This document shows positions 1 through 10,071 of a DNA stretch of 36,985 nucleotides, piece after piece (position 1 is the stretch's first letter; every line of letters starts with the position of its first letter). Location: positions 1 through 36,985 of the forward strand of contig CAKNRV010000012.1 of the NCBI GenBank assembly GCA_930991035.1. The letters are read 5' to 3'. A program made the translations under genes and the position numbers. Under the pieces are notes generated by a model. That model saw only the letters and a program-made list of their open reading frames with translations. It was not told the origin of the DNA and searched no databases. The DNA is from an uncultured Clostridium sp. (GTDB lineage Bacteria; Bacillota; Clostridia; TANB77; CAG-508).

Positions 1-120
1 GTAAACGAGGATATTCGTTGGACAGTCTGGAGAGAGAGCAATAGATTAGAAAAAAGTGCTCTAATTTGTGATGCTAAAATTAATGAAAAATATATAAATT
101 TAAAAGATAAATACGCTTGA
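1..120 (+). CDS. Partial small ORF, relative of the phase-variable leader ORFs (3' end only)
   Basis: Frame 1 is open from the first base of the window to a TGA at 118-120, so the start lies outside. The translation contains RESNRLEKSALICDAK (about residues 12-27), nearly identical to the shifted frame after the AG tracts at 18287-18308 and 20950-20965. Here the tract is only four AG units (31-38), preceded by ACAGTCTGG rather than by the ATG-led sequence of the other copies. After ICDAK it diverges and ends early. It precedes a pilin-like gene, as the copy at 18263 does. Function is unknown. The shared motif is seen directly; that it is the same gene family is inferred. Confidence 0.5.
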   Translation, partial: VNEDIRWTVWRESNRLEKSALICDAKINEKYINLKDKYA

Positions 121-207
121 ATAACACATAAAATTGCTGAAAGAAAACTGAAAATTTGTTAAAGAAATCTTAGCAAATAATTTTATGCAAAGGAGAGCGT
201 ATTTATT

Positions 208-1131
208 ATGTGTAAAAACACAATGGACAAACAATATATTGAAAACAGAATTACAGGAGACGTAAAGCCTAGTAAAAGCCAAAGCTATAATAAAAGTACA
301 ATTAAAGATAAGGTAAAAGAGAGTTCTGGAATAACAATAATAACATTGGTGGTAACGATTTTAATAATAATAATTTTAGCAGGAGTGACCATAAATGCAA
401 CATTAGGCGATGATGGATTATTAAGGCAAGCACAACTAGCAAAAGATATGGCAGAGAATTCAACATTAACAGAAAGTGAAAAAATGAACAAATTAGCACA
501 AGAATATGCTAATATGATGACAGAAGACGAAGAAATAGAACAATCAAAAGGACTAAGTGCAGCAGAGATAAAAGCAGACGCAGCCAATACGTACGGAGAC
601 GAGGTAATAGGATATACGGAGACAGGAAGAAGTGGAAAATCAGATTTAGTAGAAACGTGGAGAATCTTTTACGCAGACGAGAACAATATATACTTAATAG
701 CAGACGATTACATAGAACCAGCAGATGCTCCAAATGGAAAGGGAGGAAGACCAGTAAGTAGCTCAGGCAGCAGATATATAGGATTTAGAAATGTAGTAAA
801 TGATTATGCAGGAGGAAGTGATATAGGGTTAAGCAATCCAGCAAGAGAATGGCTAGACACATACCTAGATAGTAGTTACGGAACAAGCACGAATAATAAT
901 ATGAAAGCGGTAGCATACTTAATGGATACAAACGTATGGAGTAGCTATTACGGAGATGGAGAAAACAATGCAGAATACGCAATAGGAGGCCCAACCTTAG
1001 AGATGTTTTGCGCATCATACAGCGATACACATAATCCAGGGCTAGATTGCAATAGTGTAACAAGTAATGGATATCAAATAAAATTAAGCACTAGCAGTTC
1101 ATACACAACTTACGTAATTGGCTGTTTATGA
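208..1131 (+). CDS. Pilin-like surface protein with type IV prepilin-like N-terminus, probably C-terminally truncated
   Basis: The 307-residue product has a hydrophilic leader of 40 residues and then GITIITLVVTILIIIILAG (41-59), the type III signal/pilin helix pattern of Clostridia, but without the usual Glu at +5. Prepilin peptidase cleavage after Gly41 is expected by analogy. The rest is a hydrophilic, probably extracellular, domain rich in Ser, Asn and Tyr (for example AIGGPTLEMF). Related proteins normally continue to a C-terminal module ending in xLRPV, as in the gene at 18668. This one stops at YVIGCL, so it may be truncated or decayed. The start is ATG 208 with AAAGGAGAG 10 bases upstream. 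Residues 2-14 (CKNTMDKQYIENR) resemble the C-terminal end of the phase-variable ORFs (VCKN...YIANRR). Adhesion is an inference. Confidence 0.7.
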   Translation: MCKNTMDKQYIENRITGDVKPSKSQSYNKSTIKDKVKESSGITIITLVVTILIIIILAGVTINATLGDDGLLRQAQLAKDMAENSTLTESEKMNKLAQEYANMMTEDEEIEQSKGLSAAEIKADAANTYGDEVIGYTETGRSGKSDLVETWRIFYADENNIYLIADDYIEPADAPNGKGGRPVSSSGSRYIGFRNVVNDYAGGSDIGLSNPAREWLDTYLDSSYGTSTNNNMKAVAYLMDTNVWSSYYGDGENNAEYAIGGPTLEMFCASYSDTHNPGLDCNSVTSNGYQIKLSTSSSYTTYVIGCL

Positions 1132-1312
1132 GATAATAAAAATGTAGTTTTTTTCCAATTAAAAATTAGAGTGTATAATACAGTGTGTAAAATATAAAAA
1201 ACTAGTAACAATTAAAGAACAATAATAATTTAAATATATTGAAATATAAGCACAAATATAGTAAAATAAGTAGGACAAAACAAAAGGCTATAGAAGAAAA
1301 GGAGTGATTGCG

Positions 1313-2980
1313 ATGGAGTTTGAGGGAATAGGGATAGGAGAAAGCAATTTTAAAGGATTACGAATAAGAAAAAACTATTTTATAGATAAAAGTATGTATA
1401 TAAAAGACATAATAGACAATCAAAGTAGAGTGCTACTAGTAACACGCCCAAGAAGATTTGGAAAAACACTAAATATGAGTATGCTAAAATACTTTTTTGA
1501 CTGTGAAATAAAAGATTCAAAGGAGTTATTTGAAGGACTAAAAATAATGGAACAAGGAGAAAAATACACATCAAAATTATGTGCATACCCTTGCATATAT
1601 TTAACAATGAAAGACTTAAATGTAAGTACTTATGAATATATGTTAATGCAGTTAAAAACAGCAATGATGGAAATATATTTTGAAAAAAGATATATACTTG
1701 ATGGAGAAGTTTCAGAAGCCGAAAGAGAAACATACAATAGAATGATGGCAGCAAAAGCAAATGAAATGGAGTTATTAAACAGTGTAAAATTGCTATCAAA
1801 ACTTTTATATAACTACTATAACAAGCCAGTAATGCTATTTATAGACGAATACGATGTACCAATACAAACAGCGTATGTAAAAAAATATTATGAAAAAGCC
1901 ATAGAATTCTTAAAAGCATTTTATGGAAGCACGTTTAAGGACAACCCATACTTAGAAAAAACAGTACTAACAGGAGTAAGTAGAGTAGCAAAAGAGAGTA
2001 TATTCAGTGGGGCAAATAATTTTAAAGTATTTACAGTGCTAGATAATGAATTTGCAGACGACTTTGGAATTACGTCAGAAGAAATGGACAAGGTAATGAA
2101 GGACTTTAATGTAGAAGACGACAAAGACGAAATAAAAAAATGGTATGATGGATACCGAATAGGAAATGTAGAAGGAATATATAACCCTTGGAGTGTATTT
2201 AACTATTTAACAGATAAACAACTAAAACCATACTGGGTAAATACAAGTTCAAATGACTTAATAAAACTAACAGTAAAGAATTCAATGACAGTAAAAGAAA
2301 AAATGGAAAGACTACTAAAAGACGAAGAAATAGAAGTGCCAATAAAATTAGAAACGGAAATAGATGGAATAGAAAATAACGAAGACAATATATGGGGACT
2401 AATGCTTGGCACAGGGTATTTGAAGGTAGTAGAGCAAATAGACAGAAAAATGTATAAAGTAAAATTACCAAATTACGAAATAAAGACATTATTTGAAGAT
2501 ATGGTTGACGAGTGGTTTAGTGATAAAGTACAAGGAAATGATTTAAGAAGTATATTAAAAGACTTAGTGGAGTTAAGATTAGACGAATTCCAGAAAAAAT
2601 TTAGAGTGCTAACAAAAGAAATGTTTAGTTATATGGACGTAGGAGAAAACACCGCAGAGAATTTTTACCACGCATTTGTACTAGGAATGTTAGTAGGATT
2701 AAGAGATACATACTATGTAAATTCAAATAGAGAATCAGGCTTTGGAAGATACGACATAATGCTAGAGCCACACGATAGAAACGGAAACAGCTTTATAATG
2801 GAGTTTAAAGTAGCAGATAGTTTTGAAGACGAAAGCATAGAAGAAGTACTAGAAAGTGCAAAAAAACAAATAGAAGAAAAGAGATATGAAAGTAATTTAC
2901 GAGAAAGAGGCTTTAACAATATAACAAAAATAGTATTTGCCTTTAAAGGAAAAGAATGCAAAATGGAAGTAGTAGAATAA
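1313..2980 (+). CDS. AAA-ATPase-like protein with C-terminal PD-(D/E)XK nuclease-like domain
   Basis: The 555-residue product matches the architecture of the AAA-ATPase-like (PF09820) plus PDDEXK_9 (PF08011) family. A Walker A-like RPRRFGKT lies at about residues 45-52 and a Walker B-like LFIDEYD at about 175-182. The C-terminal RYDIMLEP...FIMEFKVA (about 478-502) supplies the D...ExK nuclease-type residues. These proteins are numerous in gut Bacteroidetes and Clostridia, often in many paralogues; their role is unknown, and a link to mobile or defence DNA is only suspected. I chose ATG 1313 because AGGAG (1300-1304) is 8 bases upstream; the GTG at 1304 overlaps that ribosome site. The gene stands alone, between a pilin-like gene and a palindromic repeat. 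Confidence 0.85.
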   Translation: MEFEGIGIGESNFKGLRIRKNYFIDKSMYIKDIIDNQSRVLLVTRPRRFGKTLNMSMLKYFFDCEIKDSKELFEGLKIMEQGEKYTSKLCAYPCIYLTMKDLNVSTYEYMLMQLKTAMMEIYFEKRYILDGEVSEAERETYNRMMAAKANEMELLNSVKLLSKLLYNYYNKPVMLFIDEYDVPIQTAYVKKYYEKAIEFLKAFYGSTFKDNPYLEKTVLTGVSRVAKESIFSGANNFKVFTVLDNEFADDFGITSEEMDKVMKDFNVEDDKDEIKKWYDGYRIGNVEGIYNPWSVFNYLTDKQLKPYWVNTSSNDLIKLTVKNSMTVKEKMERLLKDEEIEVPIKLETEIDGIENNEDNIWGLMLGTGYLKVVEQIDRKMYKVKLPNYEIKTLFEDMVDEWFSDKVQGNDLRSILKDLVELRLDEFQKKFRVLTKEMFSYMDVGENTAENFYHAFVLGMLVGLRDTYYVNSNRESGFGRYDIMLEPHDRNGNSFIMEFKVADSFEDESIEEVLESAKKQIEEKRYESNLRERGFNNITKIVFAFKGKECKMEVVE

Positions 2981-2993
2981 TGATTGAAGAAAC

Positions 2994-3094
2994 TTGAACA
3001 AAAGGGACACTTCTAAACGTTTAAAAATTTGAACGAAAAGGAGTGTCCCAAACGTTCAAGTTCTTGAACTTTTAGGAGTGTCCCTTTTGTTCAA
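2994..3094. repeat. Family A palindromic intergenic repeat, copy 1
   Basis: A 101-base element bounded by near-perfect inverted repeats: TTGAACAAAAGGGACACT at the left and AGTGTCCCTTTTGTTCAA at the right. It has an internal AGGAGTGTCCC unit and an internal TTGAAC/GTTCAAG palindrome. Related units lie at 15728, 33144 and 35304. It follows the nuclease-like gene and could act as a terminator or be a REP/MITE-like element. Confidence 0.8.
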
Positions 3095-3156
3095 AAAAAT
3101 ATAATAAACAAAATCAAAACGAGCATAATACATAGCATAGAAAGGAGAAGATAAAT

Positions 3157-4161
3157 ATGAGAAAGTTTATTCCCGATGCTATATATTATGAGCCAAAAGT
3201 TACTGAATATGAACTAGGAAAGGAGCTTTTTGAAAAATACAAGGATGTGCCAAAATTTGAAATAGAAAATCACAATAATATAGAAGAAATGCGAAAAAAG
3301 GAAAATAAAGAATTTCCAAAAATGAAGAGAAATTTGATTATTGGAATTAGAAAAACGCATAAATTTGTGCCAAATAATAAAATATCGGATTATCTTGTGC
3401 CATATACTTCGTCAGGTTGTACAGCAATGTGCTTGTACTGCTATTTGGTTTGCAATTACAATAAATGTGCATATTTACGACTATTTGTAAACAGAGAGGA
3501 AATGTTGGACAAAATTATAAAGACCGCAAATGAAAGTGAAAAAGAATTAGTCTTTGAAATTGGAAGCAATAGTGATTTGATTTTGGAAAACTCTATTACT
3601 GGAAATTTAAAATGGACAATAGAAAACTTTAAAAAAGCACAAAAAGGGTATCTTACATTTCCGACTAAGTTTGATATGGTGGATGATATATTAGATGTAG
3701 ATGGAAAAGACAAAGTTATAATTAGAATGAGTGTCAATCCAAAGGAGATTATACAAAAGATAGAGATGGGAACATCACAATTAGAAAAGAGAGTGGAGGC
3801 AATAAACAAATTAAAGAAAGCAGGGTATAAGGTAGGAATATTAATTGCACCTGTAATATTTGTGGAAAACTGGGAGAAATTATACGAAGAATTGATTATA
3901 TATTTGAGTGAAAACTTAAGCGAAGAAGTAAAAAAAGATGTCTTTTTTGAAGTAATACTTATGACATACAGCTACATTCATAGAAAAATAAATGAAGAGG
4001 CATTTCCATCTGCAATAGATTTATACAACCCAGAATTGATGACAGGAAGGGGAAAGGGAAAGTACACATACAAGCAGGAGCAAAGAAAAATAGGGGAAGA
4101 ATTTATACAAGGATTGCTTGAAAAATATTTTCCAGAAAATAGGATTGTGTATTTTTCATAA
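3157..4161 (+). CDS. splB: Spore photoproduct lyase-like radical SAM protein lacking the catalytic Cys
   Basis: The 334-residue product aligns end to end with SplB of Bacillus subtilis from memory: LIIGIRKTHKF, CxxxCxxC at C88/C92/C95 (CTAMCLYC) for the [4Fe-4S] cluster and SAM, FPTKF, the GTSQLEKR(V/I)EA segment and C-terminal RIVYFS. SPL repairs 5-thyminyl-5,6-dihydrothymine in germinating spores by a radical mechanism. The position matching the essential hydrogen-donating Cys141 (FEASCTSD) reads FEIGSNSD here, so it is Ser137. The CYLxxxxxxxxYxRxxVN segment is kept. Either a different donor is used or the substrate has changed; the Cys in LVCNYNKC nearby are candidates. Start ATG 3157 follows AAAGGAG. 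The nearest neighbours are repeats, and no splA is seen. Confidence 0.8.
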   Translation: MRKFIPDAIYYEPKVTEYELGKELFEKYKDVPKFEIENHNNIEEMRKKENKEFPKMKRNLIIGIRKTHKFVPNNKISDYLVPYTSSGCTAMCLYCYLVCNYNKCAYLRLFVNREEMLDKIIKTANESEKELVFEIGSNSDLILENSITGNLKWTIENFKKAQKGYLTFPTKFDMVDDILDVDGKDKVIIRMSVNPKEIIQKIEMGTSQLEKRVEAINKLKKAGYKVGILIAPVIFVENWEKLYEELIIYLSENLSEEVKKDVFFEVILMTYSYIHRKINEEAFPSAIDLYNPELMTGRGKGKYTYKQEQRKIGEEFIQGLLEKYFPENRIVYFS

Positions 4162-4201
4162 TCACAAGTGAAAATTTATTGTAAAAAATATAAAAATAAT
4201 G

Positions 4202-4229
4202 TTTGAATTCTATACTTTTATGGTATAAT
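4202..4229 (+). promoter_or_regulatory. Probable promoter of mgtA
   Basis: A -35 TTTGAA at 4202-4207 is followed 16 bases later by a perfect TATAAT at 4224-4229. Transcription would start near 4236, just before the family B palindrome, so that palindrome would form the mgtA leader. This rules out the upstream in-frame TTG at 4203 as the start. Confidence 0.6.
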
Positions 4230-4246
4230 CTAAACGTAATTCTAAG

Positions 4247-4319
4247 TGGCGCGATGGGGACAGGTCTTGTCGTGCCAAAAAAGAAAAATGGCGCAGGAAG
4301 CCTTGTCCCTACCACGCCA
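4247..4319. repeat. Family B palindromic repeat, copy 1, in the mgtA leader
   Basis: TGGCGCGATGGGGACAGG at the left pairs imperfectly with CCTTGTCCCTACCACGCCA at the right. The inner arms CGTGCCA and TGGCGCA flank an A-rich centre. The second copy at 7670-7744 keeps the architecture while the middle of both arms changes together. It ends 21 bases before the chosen mgtA start codon. Confidence 0.8.
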
Positions 4320-4340
4320 AAACGAAAGAGGGTATGTAAA

Positions 4341-6914
4341 TTGTACGAGAAAGAGTGTACAAGTAGTGTTGAAGATTTTTTAAAGGAAAATAATTTTAAA
4401 AGAAGAGGTCTTACTACTTCGGAAGCAAGAACCAATTTGACTAAATACGGTAAAAATGAAATGAGGCAGAAAAAGCCCAAACAGTGGTATAACTATCTTT
4501 TAGAAAGTTTGTTTAGTACGTTTAATTTGATTTTATTGGGTATTGTTGTAGTACTTTTTTATACGGATGTAATTTTATCGGAACCACCAAACTATGCAAA
4601 TATTATAGTTATACTTATTTTAATTACAGCTAGTACACTTCTTGAATTTGTGGAAGTGTTTAGGTCTAATAAAGCAGCTGAAAAGTTAAAAAGTTTGGTC
4701 TCTGCCAAAACAGATGTAATAAGAAATGGAAAGGAAACTAAAATTCCTTCTTCTGAGGTTACAGTGGGGGATGCGGTTGTGCTAAATGCGGGAGACTTAA
4801 TCCCAGCAGATTTAAGATTAATAGAAACAAAGGATTTATATGTTAATCAGTCTTCTTTAACTGGAGAGAGTGATTCTGTAAAAAAGCTTGCAGAGTCTGA
4901 GCAAAAAGGAAAAATAGAAGATATTACAGATTTAGATACAATTTGCTTTATGGGAACAAATGTAATAAGTGGTTCTGCAAAAGGTATTGTTCTTAAAGTA
5001 GGAGATGGAACATATTTTGGAAAGATTGCAGACACGATAACGGACGAGAAGCCTAAAACTGCCTTCCAAAAAGGAATTGATAGCGTAAGTAAGCTTTTAA
5101 TTCGTTTTATGACAGTATTAATTCCGATTACATTTATTGCTAATGCTGCAAAACACGGAACTATTACAGCGTTTACTTTTGCGGTTGCAATTGCAATTGG
5201 TATTACACCACTATTGCTACCAGTTATTTTGTCTTCTAGCTTGGCAAAGGGTGCAACAAGAATGTCAAAAAAGAAGACTATTGTAAAAAGATTGGACAGC
5301 ATCCAAAGTTTTGGTGCAATGAATATTTTGTGTACAGATAAAACAGGAACATTGACTGAGGACAAAATTGTACTTGAAAAATACCTTAATATAAAAGGAG
5401 AAGAGGACACAAGAGTATTAAAGCACGCATTTTTAAATTCGTACTTCCAAAGTGGCTTAGAGGGAAATATTGACCAAGCTGTTATAAAAAGAGTGAAGAA
5501 AACAGAACTAAAAGGAATAGAAGAAAATTATGAAAAAGTAGACGAAATACCATTTGATTTTTCAAGAAGAAGATTGTCAGTAGTAGTGTCCGATGGAAAG
5601 AAGAAACAACTGATTACAAAAGGTGCAGTTGAAGAGATTCTAAGCATTTGCACTATGGTTGATTATAAAGGAGAAATTTCTGATTTAACAAGAGATATTA
5701 GGCAAGATATTTTAAATTTAACAAAAGATTTAAACAAACAGGGACTTAGAGTTATTGCGGTAGCACAAAAAAATGACATCACAAGTGTAAAAGACTTTTC
5801 TGTAAAAGACGAGTCAAAAATGGTGTTAATAGGATTTATTGGGTTCTTGGATCCACCAAAAGAAAGTGCGAAAGATGCAATTGCAAGATTGAATAAGGAC
5901 GGTATAAGAGTAATTGTACTTACAGGAGACAATGAATATGTAACAAAAGCTGTGTGCGACAAAGTAAATATCAACACAGATAAAATTATATTGGGAAGCA
6001 AAGTAGAAAAATTATCAGACGCAGCTTTAAGAAGAAATTTAAAGAAAACAAATGTGTTTGCAAAACTTTCACCAATTCAAAAAGCAAGAATTGTAAGAGT
6101 CCTAAAAGATGCAGGAAATGTAGTAGGATATATGGGAGACGGAATTAACGATGCGCCATCAATGCACAATGCAGAAGTAGGAATATCTGTGGATACAGCT
6201 GTGGATATAACAAAGGAAACTGCTGATATAATTCTTCTTGAAAAAGACTTGGATGTGCTTACCGATGGAGTAATAGAAGGAAGAAAAACTTTTGGAAACT
6301 TGCAAAAGTATATAAAAATGGCAGTTAGCTTCAACTTTGGAGAAGTGTTATCTGTATTAATTGCAAGTATTTTGCTACCATTTTTCCCAATTACACCAAT
6401 ACAACTTTTAGTACAAAGTTTGATTTATGATATGGGTCAATTATCTATACCTTATGATAATGTGGATAAAGAATATCTAGAAAAACCTAGAGTATGGGAT
6501 ATGAAGAGCATAAAAAGATTTATGTTATATATGGGACCAACAAGCTCAATATTTGACTTAATGATATTTGCAATTTTATGGTTTGTATTTGGATTAAGAA
6601 CACAAAATGCAGCATTGTTCCAATCAATTTGGTTCTCGTATGGAGTTGTGTCAAACCTTGTAGGATTGCACGTTATAAGAACATCAAAAACACCATTTGT
6701 ACAAAGTAATGCATCAAGGGCGGTATATGCGACATCAATTATATTAAGTATAGTCGCAATAATAATACCATTTACATTTATAGGAAGTTATATAGGCTTA
6801 GTGCCAATACCAATTCAATACTTTAGTATTATTTTAATAGTACCAATACTATATTGTATATTAGCTTCACTAATAAAGAAGGAATATATAAAGAAATATG
6901 GAGAATGGTTGTAA
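4341..6914 (+). CDS. mgtA: Magnesium-translocating P-type ATPase (MgtA/MgtB family)
   Basis: A P3B-type ATPase of 857 residues that imports Mg2+ across the membrane at the cost of ATP. It shows the TGES actuator motif (about 174), CTDKTGTLTEDKIVLE with phosphorylated Asp at about 333, and GDGINDAPS at about 599. MgtA-specific stretches are FQKGIDSVSKLLIRFM, NSYFQSGLEGNIDQAV and YDNVDKEYLEKPRVWD. Two N-terminal and about six C-terminal membrane segments are visible. The start is probably TTG 4341, with AGAGGG 8 bases upstream. Longer in-frame reading would run through the palindrome and the promoter. deoD follows after 36 bases, likely on the same transcript. A leader-based Mg2+ response is possible but not shown. 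Confidence 0.93.
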   Translation: MYEKECTSSVEDFLKENNFKRRGLTTSEARTNLTKYGKNEMRQKKPKQWYNYLLESLFSTFNLILLGIVVVLFYTDVILSEPPNYANIIVILILITASTLLEFVEVFRSNKAAEKLKSLVSAKTDVIRNGKETKIPSSEVTVGDAVVLNAGDLIPADLRLIETKDLYVNQSSLTGESDSVKKLAESEQKGKIEDITDLDTICFMGTNVISGSAKGIVLKVGDGTYFGKIADTITDEKPKTAFQKGIDSVSKLLIRFMTVLIPITFIANAAKHGTITAFTFAVAIAIGITPLLLPVILSSSLAKGATRMSKKKTIVKRLDSIQSFGAMNILCTDKTGTLTEDKIVLEKYLNIKGEEDTRVLKHAFLNSYFQSGLEGNIDQAVIKRVKKTELKGIEENYEKVDEIPFDFSRRRLSVVVSDGKKKQLITKGAVEEILSICTMVDYKGEISDLTRDIRQDILNLTKDLNKQGLRVIAVAQKNDITSVKDFSVKDESKMVLIGFIGFLDPPKESAKDAIARLNKDGIRVIVLTGDNEYVTKAVCDKVNINTDKIILGSKVEKLSDAALRRNLKKTNVFAKLSPIQKARIVRVLKDAGNVVGYMGDGINDAPSMHNAEVGISVDTAVDITKETADIILLEKDLDVLTDGVIEGRKTFGNLQKYIKMAVSFNFGEVLSVLIASILLPFFPITPIQLLVQSLIYDMGQLSIPYDNVDKEYLEKPRVWDMKSIKRFMLYMGPTSSIFDLMIFAILWFVFGLRTQNAALFQSIWFSYGVVSNLVGLHVIRTSKTPFVQSNASRAVYATSIILSIVAIIIPFTFIGSYIGLVPIPIQYFSIILIVPILYCILASLIKKEYIKKYGEWL

Positions 6915-6950
6915 AATATTACAAACCATAATAATTTTAAGGAGGTAATT

Positions 6951-7661
6951 ATGTCTATACATTGTAATGCAAAAAAAGAAGATATTGAAAAAACTGTGCT
7001 TATGCCAGGTGACCCATTAAGAGCAAAATACATTGCGGAAAATTTTCTAGAAAATGCAAGACTTGTAAATACTGTAAGAAATATGCTTGCATATACAGGA
7101 ACATACAAAGGTAAACCTGTTACTGTTTTTTCTTCTGGTATGGGAATGCCTAGTATGGGTATTTATTCTTATGAGCTTTTTAAATTCTACGATGTAGAAA
7201 AAATTATTAGAATTGGCTCTTGTGGAGCATACAACGAGGATTTGAATCTATTTGATACAATTCTTGTTGATAAGAGTTATACTGAAGGAAATTTTGCTTA
7301 TGAGTGGAGTGAAAAAGAAGAACACATTGCAGAGGCAAGTCAAATGTTAAATAATAAAATAGAAGAAACTGCAAAAAAAATAGGTATTTCATATATCAAA
7401 GGAAATACATTGTGTAATGATTGTTTTGACGGATATTTAGACGATATAGAAAGTTTTATTGCTAGATTTCCAAAAGATTTGAATATTATTGCTTGTGAAA
7501 TGGAGGCTTTTGCGTTATTTTATATGGCAAAATATTTTAAAAAGGATGCAGCTTGTTTGCTTACTGTTGTAGATTCTCACTATAAAAATCAAGAAAGCAC
7601 TTCAGAAGAAAGAGAACGTTCATTGAATGATATGATAAAAATTGCTTTAGAAAGCATCTAA
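6951..7661 (+). CDS. deoD: Purine nucleoside phosphorylase, DeoD type
   Basis: A 236-residue cytoplasmic enzyme of the hexameric PNP family that splits purine (deoxy)nucleosides with phosphate into base and (deoxy)ribose-1-phosphate for salvage. Family hallmarks are MPGDPLRAKYIAE near residue 18, SSGMGMPSMGIYSYEL around 61-76, RIGSCGA around 86, and the substrate-binding EMEAFALFY. The length matches E. coli DeoD (about 239). ATG 6951 is preceded by AAGGAGG at ideal spacing. It lies 36 bases after mgtA and is followed by a family B hairpin that can serve as terminator. Confidence 0.95.
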   Translation: MSIHCNAKKEDIEKTVLMPGDPLRAKYIAENFLENARLVNTVRNMLAYTGTYKGKPVTVFSSGMGMPSMGIYSYELFKFYDVEKIIRIGSCGAYNEDLNLFDTILVDKSYTEGNFAYEWSEKEEHIAEASQMLNNKIEETAKKIGISYIKGNTLCNDCFDGYLDDIESFIARFPKDLNIIACEMEAFALFYMAKYFKKDAACLLTVVDSHYKNQESTSEERERSLNDMIKIALESI

Positions 7662-7669
7662 AAAACAAA

Positions 7670-7744
7670 TGGCGCGATAGGAACCGGTTTTTCCGCGCCA
7701 TTTTTTTCTTTTTTGGCGCAGTAAGACCGGTCCTTATTACGCCA
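7670..7744 (+). terminator. Family B palindromic repeat, copy 2, acting as the deoD terminator
   Basis: ATGGCGCG and CGCGCCAT form a GC-rich hairpin followed by a run of T, a good rho-independent terminator. The whole element is a larger palindrome: TGGCGCGATAGGAACCGG at the left against CCGGTCCTTATTACGCCA at the right. Compared with the copy at 4247, both arms have changed in step. Confidence 0.8.
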
Positions 7745-7778
7745 ATTGTGAATATTTTGTGAAATTTGTTTTTTACTC

Positions 7779-7807
7779 TTGACAATTGAATAAAAAGGGT
7801 ATATATT
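7779..7807 (+). promoter_or_regulatory. Sigma-A promoter of groESL
   Basis: TTGACA (7779-7784), a 17-base spacer and TATATT (7802-7807) match the consensus. The operator begins one base after the -10 box, so repressor binding would block initiation. Confidence 0.8.
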
Positions 7808-7808
7808 T

Positions 7809-7835
7809 TTAGCAGTCAAAACAAAAGACTGCTAA
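7809..7835 (+). promoter_or_regulatory. CIRCE operator (HrcA site), variant form
   Basis: TTAGCAGTC, nine bases, GACTGCTAA. The consensus CIRCE is TTAGCACTC-N9-GAGTGCTAA, so each arm differs at one base and symmetry is kept. The palindrome extends outward to 17-base arms (ATATATTTTTAGCAGTC). HrcA would repress groESL here and release it under heat or misfolding stress. The 164-base leader from 7836 to groES is AT-rich; I see no clear second promoter or riboswitch in it. Confidence 0.85.
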
Positions 7836-7999
7836 AAATATATTGATATGGAAAAATAAGTCTATATAAAAAACATAGCAAAACGTTGATAAATATTATA
7901 ATGGCGCTAAAATATTTATTGACAAAATTCATAGAATTATTATTTTTACATATTAATGTATAGAATAAATGGTAGAAATTTTTAAGGAGGTAGATTTAA

Positions 8000-8281
<282 letters not shown>

Positions 8282-8311
8282 ATTAAAGTAAATAGATTTT
8301 TTAGGAGGTAA

Positions 8312-9955
<1,644 letters not shown>

Positions 9956-9965
9956 TAATATGAAA

Positions 9966-10000
9966 AGGGACTATTAGATTTTTCTAATAGCCTCTTTTTT
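9966..10000 (+). terminator. Rho-independent terminator of groESL
   Basis: CTATTAGA (9971-9978) pairs with TCTAATAG (9983-9990) around a TTTT loop. AGG/CCT extends the stem past a 2-base bulge, and TTTTTT follows. It begins ten bases after the groEL stop. Confidence 0.9.
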
Positions 10001-10021
10001 ACCTAAATTTTCCAAAAACGC

Positions 10022-10050
10022 TTGCATTTGCGGAAAATGAGGTGTATAAT
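10022..10050 (+). promoter_or_regulatory. Promoter of the rimP-nusA-infB operon
   Basis: TTGCAT (10022-10027), a 17-base spacer and a perfect TATAAT (10045-10050). The operon's first gene starts about 80 bases after the predicted transcription start. Confidence 0.75.
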
Positions 10051-10071
10051 ATATTTGACATTTAAGTAGCA

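Noticed and set aside
1313..2980. Transposase or toxin-antitoxin system
   Set aside because: The Walker A and B motifs and PD-(D/E)XK end fit the AAA-ATPase-like/PDDEXK_9 family; no terminal inverted repeats flank it as a unit, and no partner gene is present.
4203..4340. A longer N-terminus of the Mg2+ ATPase starting at 4203
   Set aside because: That stretch contains the promoter and a palindromic repeat, and translated residues do not resemble the family.
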